From: a bacterium 1XD8-76
GTDB taxonomy: Bacteria; Bacillota; Clostridia; Lachnospirales; Lachnospiraceae
Direction: 5' to 3'
DNA length: 64,000 bases
Assembly: GCA_003611955.1 (NCBI GenBank)
Contig: RAZE01000012.1
Location: forward strand, 59,716 to 123,715
This document shows positions 8,220-17,368 of this stretch, one piece after another. Under the pieces are notes generated by a model. It saw only the letters and a program-made list of their open reading frames with translations, was not told where the DNA came from and ran no database searches. The position numbers were made by a program, and so were the translations under genes. Numbering within the stretch: the stretch's first letter is position 1; each line of letters begins with the position of its first letter.

Positions 8220-9038
8220 TTATTTCATAAACTCATATTCCGCCGCCCTGCTTTGATAAAACTCCAGATACTCTTTCTCCTGCATCCTGCGCCTCTCGGC
8301 ACTCTCCTCCATGATCCGGATATATTTGACGCGCCGTTTCCGCTTCGCCTCCTGCTCTGCCTCAAACTGCCGTCTCTCCTCCTCCGTGGGGCCGGTGATC
8401 CCGCCGCTGCTTGTGACAGTACAGTTTCGCACGTTTCCCTCCTCGTCCAGATCAAACACATAGCTTTTACTCATCTGATGCTCCGCCACATTCATACCGT
8501 AGCCCGCCGCCACCGTATTGTCCCAGAGATCGTAGTCCGCCTTCCAGGCTTGCACTTTCTCCATGATCTTTCTCGCGAAAGCGGGGTCGGCATCCATCTT
8601 TTCCTGCAGACTCTCCGGCACAAGGATCGCCATTCTGCCAGGACCGATGCTGCTGTAATTTCTCTGCAGATCCGCGCGGGTCTGAGGCGGGTTTGCCCCC
8701 GACGGCTGCCAGTCGTTCAGGGCATCCGCACTTGTGCCTTTCTCAAAATATTTCCAGAACGGAAAATCGTTTCTCTGCCAGTTCCCTTTGGAGATATCAG
8801 CGTTCCCCACATGCGTCACAACATCGTACATCGGAAACGCATCCTCGAAATCGACAGCTCCCGCTTTCCCCGTGCTGTATGCATGACTGATATTGGAAAT
8901 GGCGTCTGTACTTCCCTCCATCTTTTTCGCGTAAGCCGTCCGGAAAGCTGTCGCCGCATTTTTATCCGTGATCTTTCCCAGGCGCTCCTGATAAGATTCG
9001 CCCATGAAATACCCCTCTTTGATTCCTCCTACTGCCAT
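8220..9038 (-). CDS. Protein of unknown function, 272 aa
   Basis: I do not recognise this protein with confidence. It has no signal peptide or membrane helix. The first half is polar and aromatic with segments such as FPFWKYFEKGTSADALNDW and SSIGPGRMAILVPESLQEKM; the middle has KSYVFDLDEEGNVRNCTVTSSGGI; the last ~60 residues are a highly charged, probably coiled-coil tail rich in Glu and Arg (EEERRQFEAEQEAKRKRR). It resembles clostridial proteins kept under DUF numbers (DUF6033 is my guess from memory). The start is supported by AGGAG before the ATG; a perfect TATAAT lies at 9067-9072 but without a convincing -35 box. It is a single-gene unit with its own terminator. Confidence 0.75.
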   Translation of the reverse strand: MAVGGIKEGYFMGESYQERLGKITDKNAATAFRTAYAKKMEGSTDAISNISHAYSTGKAGAVDFEDAFPMYDVVTHVGNADISKGNWQRNDFPFWKYFEKGTSADALNDWQPSGANPPQTRADLQRNYSSIGPGRMAILVPESLQEKMDADPAFARKIMEKVQAWKADYDLWDNTVAAGYGMNVAEHQMSKSYVFDLDEEGNVRNCTVTSSGGITGPTEEERRQFEAEQEAKRKRRVKYIRIMEESAERRRMQEKEYLEFYQSRAAEYEFMK

Positions 9039-9145
9039 ATCCGTCTCCTTTCGATTTTCTTTTGTAATTATATCGACAGGAAAATCCCTCCTCTTCGCAT
9101 AAAAGGAACGAAAGGCTTATTTTAGGGCATGAAATCCTGCTCTCT

Positions 9146-10597
9146 CTACTTCGTTGCCAGGATCGCCTTCAGATACTCCCACACCCGAACCGCCGAAGAA
9201 ATGCTCAGATGCTCGTTGGGGGTATGGATATCATATTGGTTTGGTCCGAAGGAAATACAGTCGAGACCGTCCAGCTTCCCGGCAAGGATTCCGCACTCCA
9301 GACCCGCGTGCATCAGCTCGATCTTCGGCTCATACCCGTACTGTTTCTCAAAAATTTCTACACACAGATCCCGCAGCCTGGAATTTCTGGCATAAGACCA
9401 TGCCGGATAGTCCCCCTGAAAATCCACCCGTCCGCCGAGCTGTTCCGCGAGCAGCGTCACTTTTTTCGAGACCATCTCCTTCGCCGAGGATACGGAGCTG
9501 CGGATGGACTGCCTGAGGATCAGCTCATCGTCGACAAGCTCGGCGACTCCCAGATTGATGGAAGTCTCCACAAGCCCCGGCAGATCCATGCTCATCGCCT
9601 GCACGCCGTTCGGCATCAGATTAAGCGCCGTCAGCACTCTCAGTCTGGAATCCTCATCCAGTGCCGGAAACGCTCCCGCCTTCCCCAACGTAAGCTCCAG
9701 ACGAATATCCGGATCAGCATTCCCGTACTCCGCCTCCATACAGTCCGTAAACCTCTCTATCACTTTCCGCAGGGCATCCTCCTCGCCCGGAGCGATCAGG
9801 ATCACCGCAGAACCGCCCTTCGGGATCACGTTCTCTTTCACCCCGGCGGCGAGAGAAACCAAACTGTAGGGTACACTTTCTTTTAACAGCATCAGGAAAC
9901 GTCCCAGCAATGCAGCCGCATTGGAACGCCCCTTGTCGATCTCCATCCCCGAATGTCCTCCCAAAAGCCCGGTCAGCTCCAGCTTACAGCGAACGCCGCT
10001 GCAGGGCGTTCTCCTCACCGGAATATGGCAGCGCGCCCGTCTGCCGCCGGCACAGCCAGCAGTCAGAACACCTTCCACCTCGGAATCGATATTGATCATA
10101 CGTCTGGCGCGGCAGGGATAGAAATCCATAGCGGAAGCCCCGAGAAGCCCTACCTCCTCACAGACCGTCAGCACTACTTCCACTCTCGGGTGGGGAATGC
10201 TGCCGTCTTTTGCGTCGAGCAGCGCCAACGCATAGGCGACGGCAATACCATTGTCCCCGCCCAGCGTCGTCCCGTCCGCACGGATAAAATCACCATCGAT
10301 ATAAACCCGCGGTCCTTCTTTCTCCATATCGATATCACAGCCTTCCACCTTATCGCCGACCATGTCCAGATGTCCCTGGATAATCACAGCCGGAACATCC
10401 TCATACCCGGACGTCGCCTCCGCGATGATGATCACATTACCCATCTCATCCTGCGTACACTCATACCCCCTTTCTCTCGCAAATGCCACACAGAAGTCGC
10501 TGAGCGCCTTCTCATGATGGGAGGTGTGCGGAATCCCGCATATCTCCTCAAAATAGTGAAAAACCGGTTCCGGTTTCAGCCCCGACAATACACCCAT
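9146..10597 (-). CDS. pepD: Aminoacyl-histidine dipeptidase (M20C, PepD)
   Basis: 483 aa. A zinc peptidase that cleaves Xaa-His and other dipeptides in the cytosol. Metal-site motifs are intact: IIQGHLDMVGDK (first His and Asp), TTLGGDNGIAVAYALA (bridging Asp), VLTVCEEVGLLGA (catalytic Glu pair), and HAGLECGILAGK near the C-terminus; NQYDIHTPNEHLSI supplies the last His. The dimerisation insert lies between. It is 21 nt downstream of the dipeptide epimerase and is surely co-transcribed, forming a peptide salvage pair: epimerise L-Ala-D-Glu type dipeptides, then hydrolyse them. Confidence 0.92.
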   Translation of the reverse strand: MGVLSGLKPEPVFHYFEEICGIPHTSHHEKALSDFCVAFARERGYECTQDEMGNVIIIAEATSGYEDVPAVIIQGHLDMVGDKVEGCDIDMEKEGPRVYIDGDFIRADGTTLGGDNGIAVAYALALLDAKDGSIPHPRVEVVLTVCEEVGLLGASAMDFYPCRARRMINIDSEVEGVLTAGCAGGRRARCHIPVRRTPCSGVRCKLELTGLLGGHSGMEIDKGRSNAAALLGRFLMLLKESVPYSLVSLAAGVKENVIPKGGSAVILIAPGEEDALRKVIERFTDCMEAEYGNADPDIRLELTLGKAGAFPALDEDSRLRVLTALNLMPNGVQAMSMDLPGLVETSINLGVAELVDDELILRQSIRSSVSSAKEMVSKKVTLLAEQLGGRVDFQGDYPAWSYARNSRLRDLCVEIFEKQYGYEPKIELMHAGLECGILAGKLDGLDCISFGPNQYDIHTPNEHLSISSAVRVWEYLKAILATK

Positions 10598-10618
10598 ACT
10601 CTTTTCCCCCCTCTTAAC

Positions 10619-11713
10619 TTAAATATATCGCAGTCTTCCCTCTTCGATCCCCCTGATCCCTAGACCAGGCTCGTCGGAGACGGTGATAATCTTCTCATCA
10701 AACACCGCACCGCCCAGGATCGGATCCTCAGCACACAGCACCGGGCCGTCCAGATCGATCTTCGTGATGATCTGTTTCGCACAGGCGAGATGCACCGCCG
10801 CGTTGACGCTGATCTTCGCCTCCAGCATACAGCCGATCATACACTCCACGCCGTAGACTTCCGCCGCCGACGCGATCTTCAGCGCATTGCAGAGCCCGCC
10901 GCATTTCATCAGCTTGATATTCACCAGATCCGCCGCGCGCATCTGCATGATTTTCAGGGCATCCTCCGCGGAGAAAACGCTCTCGTCCGCCAGCACCGGC
11001 ACGTAGGAACGCTCGGTCACATATTTCATTCCGTCAAAATCATGGGCTTTTACCGGCTGCTCCACAAACTCGATATCCAGCCCTTTCTCCTGCATACCGT
11101 TCAAAATACGCACCGCCTCCTTGGGGCTCCAGCCCTGGTTTGCGTCGATGCGGATGCAGGTCTGTTTCGGCACCGCCCCGCGGATGGCAGAGAGCCTTGC
11201 AATATCCTTCTCCGGCTCCTTCCCCACCTTCACCTTCAGGCAGTCATAGCCTCTCTCTATGGCATTTATCGCATCCCGCACCATCTCGTCGGGCTCATTC
11301 ACGCTGATCGTGATATCAGTGGTGATGGATTTCTTCGCCCCGCCCATCAGCTTGTACACCGGAATGTTGTAGAGCTGCCCGTACAGATCCCAGAGCGCCA
11401 TATCCGCCGCGGCCTTGGCGCTGCTGTTTTTCACGACGCACTTGTCCAGTGCGATACACAGATCTTCAAACTCATCCACGTCTCTGCCGATCAGTGTTTT
11501 CGCGATATGGTCCCTTATCGCTCCGACGATGGCTCCCGTCGTGTCGCCGGTGATCGCTCCGGTGGGCGGCGCCTCCCCGTAGCCGACGGCTCCCGTATCA
11601 GTATGAATCTCCAGGATCACATCCTCCACGCTGTTTACCGTGCGCAGGGCAGTTTTAAACGGCACACGCAGCGGAACGGACAATATGCCAGAACGAATCT
11701 CAGTAATTTTCAT
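10619..11713 (-). CDS. Dipeptide epimerase (enolase superfamily, L-Ala-D/L-Glu epimerase type)
   Basis: 364 aa, muconate-lactonising subgroup of the enolase superfamily. It interconverts dipeptide epimers such as L-Ala-D-Glu from murein. Seen in order: capping domain with MKITEIRSGILSVPL and RTVNSVEDVILEIHT, catalytic Lys pair in CLKVKVG, metal ligands in IRIDANQGW, EFVEQPV and LADESVF, and the second catalytic Lys in LVNIKLMKCGG. Leading gene of the epimerase-pepD operon; a sigma-A promoter upstream overlaps the promoter of the divergent DUF819 gene. The exact dipeptide specificity is inferred from the neighbours, not from residues. Confidence 0.9.
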   Translation of the reverse strand: MKITEIRSGILSVPLRVPFKTALRTVNSVEDVILEIHTDTGAVGYGEAPPTGAITGDTTGAIVGAIRDHIAKTLIGRDVDEFEDLCIALDKCVVKNSSAKAAADMALWDLYGQLYNIPVYKLMGGAKKSITTDITISVNEPDEMVRDAINAIERGYDCLKVKVGKEPEKDIARLSAIRGAVPKQTCIRIDANQGWSPKEAVRILNGMQEKGLDIEFVEQPVKAHDFDGMKYVTERSYVPVLADESVFSAEDALKIMQMRAADLVNIKLMKCGGLCNALKIASAAEVYGVECMIGCMLEAKISVNAAVHLACAKQIITKIDLDGPVLCAEDPILGGAVFDEKIITVSDEPGLGIRGIEEGRLRYI

Positions 11714-11743
11714 AGTCCCCTATCTCCTTTTTCTAAAAAATAT

Positions 11744-11772
11744 TTGATTTCAATTTCATTCTATGGTATTAT
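11744..11772 (+). promoter_or_regulatory. Predicted sigma-A promoter of the DUF819 gene
   Basis: TTGATT, 17-nt spacer, TATTAT. The start of transcription would fall near 11779, about 60 nt before the ATG at 11839. It shares bases with the minus-strand promoter at 11771-11799. Confidence 0.55.
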
Positions 11773-11799
11773 TTTACAGATAGTTACGATTTTTGTAAA
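11771..11799 (-). promoter_or_regulatory. Predicted sigma-A promoter of the dipeptide epimerase-pepD operon
   Basis: On the minus strand TTTACA, 17-nt spacer, TAAAAT. Its -10 box touches the -10 box of the plus-strand promoter, so only one polymerase could bind at a time. The region also holds a TTTACA...TGTAAA inverted repeat (11774-11799) that could be an operator. Confidence 0.55.
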
Positions 11800-11838
11800 G
11801 GAAATTGTGCTAAATAACAAAAGAGGGGGAGAAACTCT

Positions 11839-13002
11839 ATGATTACCAATGGCTTTACCTATATTGCGGTGCTCATTTTTATCGCCGCAATGCTCGTGTG
11901 GCTGCAGAAGTATACGAAATCCAAATTTTTCGATTATGCGCCGCCCATCGTTCTGCTCTATCTGCTAACGATGATTTTCTGCACATTAAAAGTATGGGAT
12001 ATGGAATCCACAAAGGCTACCTATTCCGCGCTGAAAAACAACATTCTCTTTGCCATGATCTTTCTGATGCTGCTTCGCTGCGATATCCGCAAGATCATCA
12101 AGCTCGGCCCCAAGATGCTGGGCGGCTTTTTCGCTGCGTCCGTCTCTATCGGTATCGCTTTTATCATCACTTTTGCAGTAATGAAAGGCGCTCTCGGCGC
12201 GGAAGCATGGAAACCGCTGGGCGCTCTGTGCGGAAGCTGGATGGGCGGCTCCGGCAATATGATCGCCGTGCAGGCCGCTCTGGATATCGGGGAGACAGAA
12301 ATGGCATATGCTCTTGTGGTGGACTCCATCGATTACTCCATCTGGGTAATGTTCCTGCTCTGGGCGATCAACCTTGCTCCGAAGTTCAACAAATGGACAA
12401 AGGCAAACACCAACACACTGGATGAGGTTTCCAAACGTCTGGAAGAAGATGTGAAGGCAAATGATTCTCAGATCACTTTTATTAACATCATTCTGCTGCT
12501 GGGACTTTCCCTTATGGTCTCCGCTTTCGGCCAGAATTTCGGCGCTGCCTTAAACGGCGCTCTGCCTTTCCTTGACAAAGCTACCTGGACCGTGCTGCTG
12601 ATCACTCTTGCAGGTCTCGTAGGTGCAGTAACCCCGGTGGGCAAAATGGCAGGCACAACAGAGCTCTCCAACGTAATGCTCTACTCGGTAGTGGCACTCC
12701 TTGCGTCCCGGGCAAGCTTCCTGGAACTGACAGATGCTCCCGCATGGATCATCGCAGGTTTTATGATCCTGGCGATTCACGGCATTATCCTTCTGATTCT
12801 GGCGAAGATTTTCAAGCTGGATATGTTTACCTGCGGCGTAGCTTCCCTCGCCAATATCGGCGGAAGCGCTTCCGCCCCGATCCTTGCAGGCGCATACAGC
12901 GGCGCTCTCGTTCCGGTGGGCGTTCTGATGGCGCTGATGGGGTACGTGATCGGCACCGGCGGCGGTATCATTGTCGCGCGGATCATGGGTATGTTTGCGT
13001 AA
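11839..13002 (+). CDS. DUF819 family membrane protein (putative transporter)
   Basis: 387 aa, about ten membrane helices. Family features visible: repeated glycine-rich re-entrant-like stretches GALCGSWMGGSGNMIAVQ and GVASLANIGGSASAPILAGAYSG, and AGLVGAVTPVGKMAGTTELSN. The two related halves recall the inverted-repeat build of secondary carriers. A charged cytosolic loop (TNTLDEVSKRLEEDVKAND) lies in the middle. The gene is divergent from, and promoter-coupled to, the dipeptide epimerase-PepD operon, suggesting import or exchange of the dipeptides those enzymes handle; that is inference, as the substrate of DUF819 proteins is not known to me. Site AAAGAGGGGGAG precedes the ATG. Confidence 0.88.
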   Translation: MITNGFTYIAVLIFIAAMLVWLQKYTKSKFFDYAPPIVLLYLLTMIFCTLKVWDMESTKATYSALKNNILFAMIFLMLLRCDIRKIIKLGPKMLGGFFAASVSIGIAFIITFAVMKGALGAEAWKPLGALCGSWMGGSGNMIAVQAALDIGETEMAYALVVDSIDYSIWVMFLLWAINLAPKFNKWTKANTNTLDEVSKRLEEDVKANDSQITFINIILLLGLSLMVSAFGQNFGAALNGALPFLDKATWTVLLITLAGLVGAVTPVGKMAGTTELSNVMLYSVVALLASRASFLELTDAPAWIIAGFMILAIHGIILLILAKIFKLDMFTCGVASLANIGGSASAPILAGAYSGALVPVGVLMALMGYVIGTGGGIIVARIMGMFA

Positions 13003-13011
13003 CTTCCATTT

Positions 13012-13056
13012 AAAAAGCACATGGTTCCCGGAGACGGAAACCATGTGCTTTCTCTT
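13012..13056. terminator. Bidirectional terminator between DUF819 and the chemoreceptor
   Basis: Near-perfect stem with arms AAAGCACATGGTT and AACCATGTGCTTT, T-rich in both directions. It serves the convergent DUF819 gene (plus) and the chemoreceptor gene (minus). Confidence 0.85.
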
Positions 13057-13115
13057 GTATATCTCTATCATATTCTCCTGTAAACCGGATCGATCACGAC
13101 AATATCACCGTCCGC

Positions 13116-15059
13116 TTACAGCCGGAACCTCCCCACCAGATCGTTCATCAACTGGGACTGTTCCGACAGTTCCTGGGAAGTTGCAGCGCTTTCCTCTGAA
13201 GTTGCCGAAGTATTTTCCACCACGGAAGAAATCTGATCAATGCCTGCCGTTACCTGGGCGATGGCGGCGGTCTGGTTCTCCACCGCTTCCACCACCGTAT
13301 TCATTTTAACCGTCACATTTTCTGCAATAGCGCTCGCCTTCTCCAGTGACTCTGTCACCTTATTCACGACTTCACCGCCTTCTCTAACCGCGGCGATAGA
13401 ACTCTCTATCAGCTGCCTGGTCGCCTTTGCCGCTTTGTCAGACTGTGCCGCAAGGCTGCGCACTTCGTCGGAAACCACATTGAACCCTCTGCCGGCGCTG
13501 CCCGCCCGGGCCGCTTCCAGCGTAGCGTTCAGGGACAGGATATTGGTCTGGAACGCAATATTTTCGATCGTATTCATGATTTTGCTGATCTCCGCAGCCG
13601 AATCCGAAATCTTCTCCATCGCCGCATTCATCTCTTTGACATAATCCACGCTGATATCCAGTTGTGCATTGGTTTGATTTACAAAATCGCCTGCTTCCTC
13701 TGCCGATGCCGCGGTCTGTCTTGCACTGTCCTCAATATTGGCGACTGTGGCGGAAAGTTCATGGACTGCTCCTGCCTGCTCTGTCGCCCCCTCGCTCAGA
13801 GACTGTGCCCCGTCTGACACCTGGCTGGCGCCGGCCGCTACCGACCCTGCCGATTGACTGATCTGAAGAAGCATCTCCCTCAGAGAACTGTGAATCGCCC
13901 TGATCGATTCTTCGATAGCAACAAAGTCCCCCAGGTATGTACGGGTAATACTCTCGCGGAAATCCCCCTGCCCCATTTTACTCAGATGATACGATACATC
14001 CTGCACCACATCGCTCAGACCGTGAATCGTTTTCCCCAGCGCCTTCGTCAGTTCGGCGGTCTCATCCTGGGATTTCACAACGGGAGTGGGGGTCTTTAAA
14101 TCGCCGTCAGCCAGTTTCTCCAACCGTGCAACACATGCCTGAATAGGTCCTGAGATGGACCGCCCCACCTTTACCGCCACAGGAAATGTGGAAAGCACCA
14201 CCAGAATCACCACCAATACAGTCAACAGAATACTTCTGTCCAATGTGGATTTAAATTCCCGCTGGCTCATCTCAATAGCGATGCTCCAGTCCTGATAACC
14301 GTTGATGGGAGCATATCCCACCAGCTTATTGTCCCCGTAAAAATTATATGTACCAAAACCGGTCTCTCTCCGAATCATGCACTGGTTCACCGCCGCCACA
14401 TCCTCCAGATCCGAATCCGCTTTGGCGGCTTCTATCATATTGGAGCCTTCTTCCACTATGGAATGTTCCCGATGCCCGATAACATTGCCTCTGCTGTCCA
14501 GCACATATGCCACGCCGTCATTTCCCATTGCCAGATTCACAACGATTTCTGACAAAAAGTCAGCGTTGATACCGCCGTAAACTACACCCTCGAAGCTGCC
14601 GTCAACAATAATAGGAACTTCCAGTAAAAAGATCAACTGTTCGCCGTCATTCATGATATCCGAAATATAGGGCTCCCCTGTTGCTTTACACTGCTTAAAA
14701 TAATCTTCCTCCGCATAACTTTATCCTGTGGATGAAAAACCGTCCGCATCCATTTTTCCCGTATAGAGAAAGCCGTTGCGCTCGGCAATATCCTCCCTGA
14801 CAGGAACCAGTTCCGGAGCGGTCGGATCACACTCAATAAAAATATCGGAAGCCGCCGCCTCCTGCAGAGCCGTCCAATAACTGTCCATCCGCCACTGAAC
14901 CGCATCCGCAGCCATCTGTGTGGCCGGGCCCAGAGTCTTCTCCATCATACTATCGATTCCACTGGCGTTTAAAAGGGCTGTAATCACTCCGATCAGCACT
15001 GAACCAACCAGCATTACCGATAACATACTAATCTGAATTTTCGATTTGATCGACTTCAT
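13116..15059 (-). pseudogene. Methyl-accepting chemotaxis protein interrupted by an in-frame TAA
   Basis: Read through, this is a complete 647-residue chemoreceptor: N-terminal membrane helix (QISMLSVMLVGSVLIGVITALL), extracellular Cache-type sensor domain with [12 protein letters not shown] and [16 protein letters not shown], second helix ([20 protein letters not shown]), HAMP, and the signalling domain with its hairpin tip [24 protein letters not shown] single TAA at 14721-14723 falls after FSSTG in the sensor domain; the same frame continues without any shift with [11 protein letters not shown], so this is one nonsense change. Two pieces would be made: a 112-residue N-terminal stub and, if translation restarts at the ATG at 14654, a 512-residue protein lacking the first helix. 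The start at 15059 has GAGAGG upstream. It could be a real null allele, read-through, or a sequencing error. Confidence 0.9.
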
Positions 15060-15225
15060 ATCTTTTTTCCTCTCATCCAGTTTTCAGAGACATAAAAAAA
15101 GAATCAACAAATCCCGGACTGATCGTCCGGTTCTCTCCTGTCTCCATCAATATAATATCACAACTCTGTCAAATATTCCATCCAGCTTTGACAGACATCC
15201 CTGCATTTATAATACAAATAATATA

Positions 15226-16116
15226 CTACAATCTTTCGCTGAAATAACTCTTATAACCCTCTCCGAAAATCTCCGTGGCATCCGAAACGATCATAAACGC
15301 GTCCGGGTCCTCCTCCTTCACGATCTGCTGCGCTTTCGGCGCCAGAGGCTTTCTCATCACGCACATTAACACCTTCTTTTCTTTCCCGCTGTAAGCGCCT
15401 TCCCCCTGCAGCGCCGTCACACCGATATCCAGGTCTCCCAGGATCCTCGCCGTGATCTCCTCCGGATGGTCGCTGATGATATAGATCATCTTCGCCCCAT
15501 CCTTACCGTAAAGCACCGTATCCATCACCACGGAACTCACAAAGATCGCCACTGCCGCATAGAGAGCGATCTCCAGATTCCGGAACATGATCCCCGACAA
15601 AGCCACAACGATCGCATCCATGATCAAATACAGATTGCCCGTCTTCAGATGCCTGTATTTCAACCGGAGTACCTTGACAATGATATCGACGCCCCCGGTA
15701 GTCGCCCCTGCCTTCAGGATCATCCCCATGGAGATCGCCATGATCGTCCCGCCCGCCGCCGCCGCCAACAGTTTGTCTGTTGTCAGCGGTGCGAATTTTG
15801 CCAGCATATTGGTAAAAGCGGAGCTGACCACCGTACAATATATGGTGGAGACCAGAAATTTCATCCCGAATTTCCAGAGCCCCAGCGCCAGGATCGGCAC
15901 ATTGATAAGCAGGATCCACGTACCTGTGGGGATAGGCGTTATCCGGCTGAGCATGATCGAAATACCGCTGACTCCTCCCGGCGCCAGATTGTTGGGATCC
16001 AAAAACAGACTGATGCCCACGCCGTAGGTCAGAGAAAAGGCCGTGATGATCACATAATCCCAGACCAGTCTCAGCATCTTTTTCCGTTTCAGTTTTTCCT
16101 GCACAGCTTTTACCAT
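15226..16116 (-). CDS. YitT family membrane protein (DUF161/DUF2179)
   Basis: 296 aa. Five or six membrane helices in the first two thirds, with the family signatures YGVGISLFLDPNNLAPGGVSGIS and GMILKAGATTGGVDIIVKVLR (glycine-rich repeats), then a cytosolic DUF2179 domain of ~80 residues (AKMIYIISDHPEEITARIL, GVTALQGEGAYSGKEKKVL) found at the end of these proteins. Function is unknown; transport has been suggested for the family. It starts 14 nt after the threonine ammonia-lyase stop and ends the plsX-to-yitT run. Confidence 0.88.
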   Translation of the reverse strand: MVKAVQEKLKRKKMLRLVWDYVIITAFSLTYGVGISLFLDPNNLAPGGVSGISIMLSRITPIPTGTWILLINVPILALGLWKFGMKFLVSTIYCTVVSSAFTNMLAKFAPLTTDKLLAAAAGGTIMAISMGMILKAGATTGGVDIIVKVLRLKYRHLKTGNLYLIMDAIVVALSGIMFRNLEIALYAAVAIFVSSVVMDTVLYGKDGAKMIYIISDHPEEITARILGDLDIGVTALQGEGAYSGKEKKVLMCVMRKPLAPKAQQIVKEEDPDAFMIVSDATEIFGEGYKSYFSERL

Positions 16117-16130
16117 ATACGCTCCTCTTT

Positions 16131-17354
16131 CTAAATATTTGTCGTTGTCAGCTTCGGCTGATATCCATTATGTTTCAACGCATCAATAATTTTATTCTTA
16201 TGATCCGTTCCAAAAGCTTCCATTGTGATCTTTAACTCCACCGCTGCGTTTCGGTTCGTTGTGACAAACTGGTTGTGCTCCAGCTTGATCACGTTGCCGC
16301 TCTCCTCCGCGATAATACCCGCCACCCGGCACAGCTCGCCCGGTTTATCCGGCAGGAGCACCGACACCGTAAAGATCCTGTCGCGGAAGATCAGACCCTG
16401 CTGCACCACGGAAGACATGGTGATCACATCCATGTTGCCGCCGCTCAAGATGGATACCACCCTCTTGTCCTTGCAGTCCAGATGCTTTACCGCCGCCACA
16501 GTCAACAGCCCCGAATTTTCAATGATCATCTTATGGTTCTCCACCATATCCAGGAAGGAAACCACCAGCTCTTCATCCTCCACCGTGATGATGCTGTCCA
16601 GATTTTCCTGAATATAGGGAAATATCTTCTCCCCCGGCGTCTTCACCGCCGTGCCGTCCGCGATCGTGGAGACACTCGGCAGCGTCGTCACCTTTTTTTC
16701 TCTGAGGGATGCCTGCATACACGCCGCCCCCGCCGGCTCCACGCCAATGACCCTGATCTTGGGATTCAAAAGCTTCGCCAACGTCGAGACGCCTGTCGCC
16801 AGCCCGCCTCCTCCGATGGGCACCAGGATAATATCCACAAGCGGCAGCTCCTTCACAATCTCCATGGCGATCGTCCCCTGCCCTGTCGCCACGGCCAGAT
16901 CGTCAAAGGGATGCACAAAAGTATATCCTTTTTCTTCCGCCAGTTTCAGAGCATGGGCGCAGGCCTCATCGTACACATCCCCGTGCAGGATCACGTCCGC
17001 CCCGTAGCTCTTCGTGCGGTTCACCTTGATCAGCGGCGTCGTTGTCGGCATCACGATGATCGCCTTCACACCGTAGCACTGGGCCGCATAGGCGACGCCC
17101 TGCGCGTGGTTTCCGGCGGATGCCGTGATAAGCCCTCTCTGTCTCTCCTCCTCCGACAGTGTGCTCAGTTTATAGTATGCTCCGCGGACTTTGTATGCCC
17201 CCGTAAACTGCATGTTCTCCGGCTTCAGATAAACTCTGTTCCCACTCTGCCTGCTCAGAAAATCGCTGTAAACCAGTTTCGTCTCCAGCGTGACTTTCTG
17301 GACCTCCTCACAGGCTTCCTCAAATTTTTCCAGTGTCAGCATCTTGTTCTCCAT
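16131..17354 (-). CDS. Threonine ammonia-lyase with C-terminal ACT domain
   Basis: 407 aa. A PLP enzyme that deaminates L-threonine to 2-oxobutanoate and ammonia. The PLP lysine is in FTGAYKVRGA, the phosphate-binding glycine loop is VPIGGGGLATG, and SAGNHAQGVAYAA is the Asn-containing substrate loop. One ACT domain of ~75 residues follows (FTVSVLLPDKPGELCRVAGII), like the single-ACT enzymes (IlvA1/TdcB type) of Clostridia. Which pathway, isoleucine synthesis or threonine fermentation, is not shown by neighbours: ftsY precedes it by 14 nt and yitT follows. The start has GGGAGGGATAGG upstream. Confidence 0.9.
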   Translation of the reverse strand: MENKMLTLEKFEEACEEVQKVTLETKLVYSDFLSRQSGNRVYLKPENMQFTGAYKVRGAYYKLSTLSEEERQRGLITASAGNHAQGVAYAAQCYGVKAIIVMPTTTPLIKVNRTKSYGADVILHGDVYDEACAHALKLAEEKGYTFVHPFDDLAVATGQGTIAMEIVKELPLVDIILVPIGGGGLATGVSTLAKLLNPKIRVIGVEPAGAACMQASLREKKVTTLPSVSTIADGTAVKTPGEKIFPYIQENLDSIITVEDEELVVSFLDMVENHKMIIENSGLLTVAAVKHLDCKDKRVVSILSGGNMDVITMSSVVQQGLIFRDRIFTVSVLLPDKPGELCRVAGIIAEESGNVIKLEHNQFVTTNRNAAVELKITMEAFGTDHKNKIIDALKHNGYQPKLTTTNI

Positions 17355-17368
17355 CCTATCCCTCCCGA

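Noticed and set aside
15114..15130. CCGGAC/GTCCGG hairpin in the leader of the chemoreceptor as a c-di-GMP riboswitch or terminator
   Set aside because: Only a 6-bp stem, no conserved riboswitch core, and the T-run is 13 nt away from the stem.
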